A stretch of 15,674 nt of DNA from Actinomycetota bacterium (GTDB taxonomy: Bacteria; Actinomycetota; Actinomycetes; Actinomycetales; Microbacteriaceae), in assembly GCA_009703445.1 (NCBI GenBank), contig WLGA01000012.1, positions 1 through 15,674 of the forward strand. The letters are read 5' to 3'. Under the pieces are notes generated by a model, which saw nothing but the letters and a program-made list of their open reading frames with translations, ran no database searches and had not been told where the DNA came from. The position numbers were made by a program, and so were the translations under genes. Shown here in pieces: positions 15,253-15,674 of the stretch (the stretch's first letter is position 1; the number at the start of each line of letters is the position of its first letter).

Positions 15253-15674
15253 ATGGCAGACAATGGCATTTCTCGTGGCGCATTTCGCGACCGTCACGGT
15301 CGCGGCATTCGCCGCCCAGTGCTAAGCAACCTCTATCGCCACGGGGAATCTCGTCAGGCCGCCTTCATTCAAATCGTGCGTTCAACCTGCGAGTTTTTGC
15401 AGGCCACTTGGCCCGATGAGTTAGCCGACCTTAAGTGGCAGGTAATGGACGCGCCATCCATCCGTGATGAATCACAAACCGTTCGTCGATGGGCAACTAA
15501 AAAGGCCGAGATGACCATTTGTATTTTTAGGGTGCCGATTGAGCGTCTCGGGCATGCCCGCAGAGCTGACCCGCTTCACGAACGCATGCACATTGAGGAA
15601 TACGTTTTCGCGGCGGTTGCACACCTGATTGACAAAGAGCCGTGGGAGTTGGTTCCCGAGCGCTATCGCCCGGA
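15253..15674 (+). CDS. Rv3259-like zincin-family protein with decayed active site (partial, 3' end beyond window)
   Basis: 140 codons are visible before the window edge. The N-terminus holds the basic DRHGRGIRRPV motif seen in actinobacterial metallopeptidase-family (zincin-like) proteins that neighbour manB. Then come a helix FIQIVRSTCEFLQATWPDEL (about 39-58), a strand LKWQVMDAPS, a strand MTICIFRVPIERL and a terminal helix HIEEYVFAAVAHLIDKEP (113-130). Many relatives carry HExxH in that last helix. Here the aligned residues read AAVAH (120-124), so the metal-binding His and catalytic Glu are missing and only the last His remains. Catalysis as a zinc protease is therefore unlikely. The position divergent from manB matches M. 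tuberculosis Rv3259, whose helix, as I recall it, is also degenerate. It is probably leaderless. Cellular role unknown. Confidence 0.8.
   Translation, partial: MADNGISRGAFRDRHGRGIRRPVLSNLYRHGESRQAAFIQIVRSTCEFLQATWPDELADLKWQVMDAPSIRDESQTVRRWATKKAEMTICIFRVPIERLGHARRADPLHERMHIEEYVFAAVAHLIDKEPWELVPERYRP

Noticed and set aside
1..15674. Mobile element, prophage, CRISPR, toxin-antitoxin or defence system
   Set aside because: Every sizeable frame is accounted for by core or syntenic genes; I saw no transposase, integrase, direct-repeat array, tRNA attachment site or shift in codon use beyond the AT-rich 3440-3530 promoter region.

Overview
This window is a stretch of actinobacterial core chromosome, most likely from a compact, moderate-GC member of the Microbacteriaceae (the freshwater Luna-type lineage would fit). 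Three things point there. The actinobacterial set pdtaS, Rv3235-family gene, secA1, long-form hpf, comF, lpqB, mtrB, mtrA, ahcY, manB and Rv3259-like gene appears in the same relative order as in Mycobacterium and other Actinobacteria. Start codons are often GTG or TTG. Intergenic gaps are very short, and genes such as tmk and manA that lie within this block in mycobacteria are missing. The lineage is inferred from protein resemblance and gene order recalled from the families; no search was run.

Layout. (1) 1-3433, minus strand: a short operon reading from an unrecognised 163-aa protein, through a membrane-anchored SAF/CpaB-like protein and a CpaE/ParA-like ATPase, to the cytosolic histidine kinase PdtaS (its C-terminus is cut by the window edge). 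(2) 3434-3563: an AT-rich divergent intergenic region with a perfect DnaA box and a plausible promoter. (3) 3564-4136, plus strand: an Rv3235-family gene that converges on secA with a 3-nt gap. (4) 4140-12229, minus strand: mtrA-mtrB-lpqB-comF-hpf-secA. The mtrA/mtrB/lpqB junctions are abutting or overlapping, and a hairpin separates hpf from secA. (5) 12267-15163, minus strand: manB followed 2 nt later by ahcY. (6) 15164-15252: a divergent intergenic region with a 7-bp inverted repeat and candidate promoters on both sides. (7) 15253 to the end, plus strand: a zincin-like (Rv3259-type) protein, partial and probably read from a leaderless mRNA.

How the genes fit together: MtrA/MtrB/LpqB form the envelope and cell-division signalling module. 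SecA drives Sec-dependent export, including export of LpqB. HPF handles ribosome hibernation. ManB feeds mannose-1-phosphate to glycan and envelope precursors. AhcY recycles S-adenosylhomocysteine. The less understood part is the pdtaS-side operon, where tad-pilus-type CpaE and CpaB-like proteins stand without any pilus motor, pilin or secretin gene in view.

No stretch longer than 300 bases lacks a gene. I see no tRNA, rRNA, CRISPR array, insertion sequence or prophage signature. I did not find a convincingly new multi-gene system. The best candidates for a second look are the orphan CpaE/SAF/unknown operon, the DnaA box in front of it, and the zincin-like protein whose catalytic motif has decayed.
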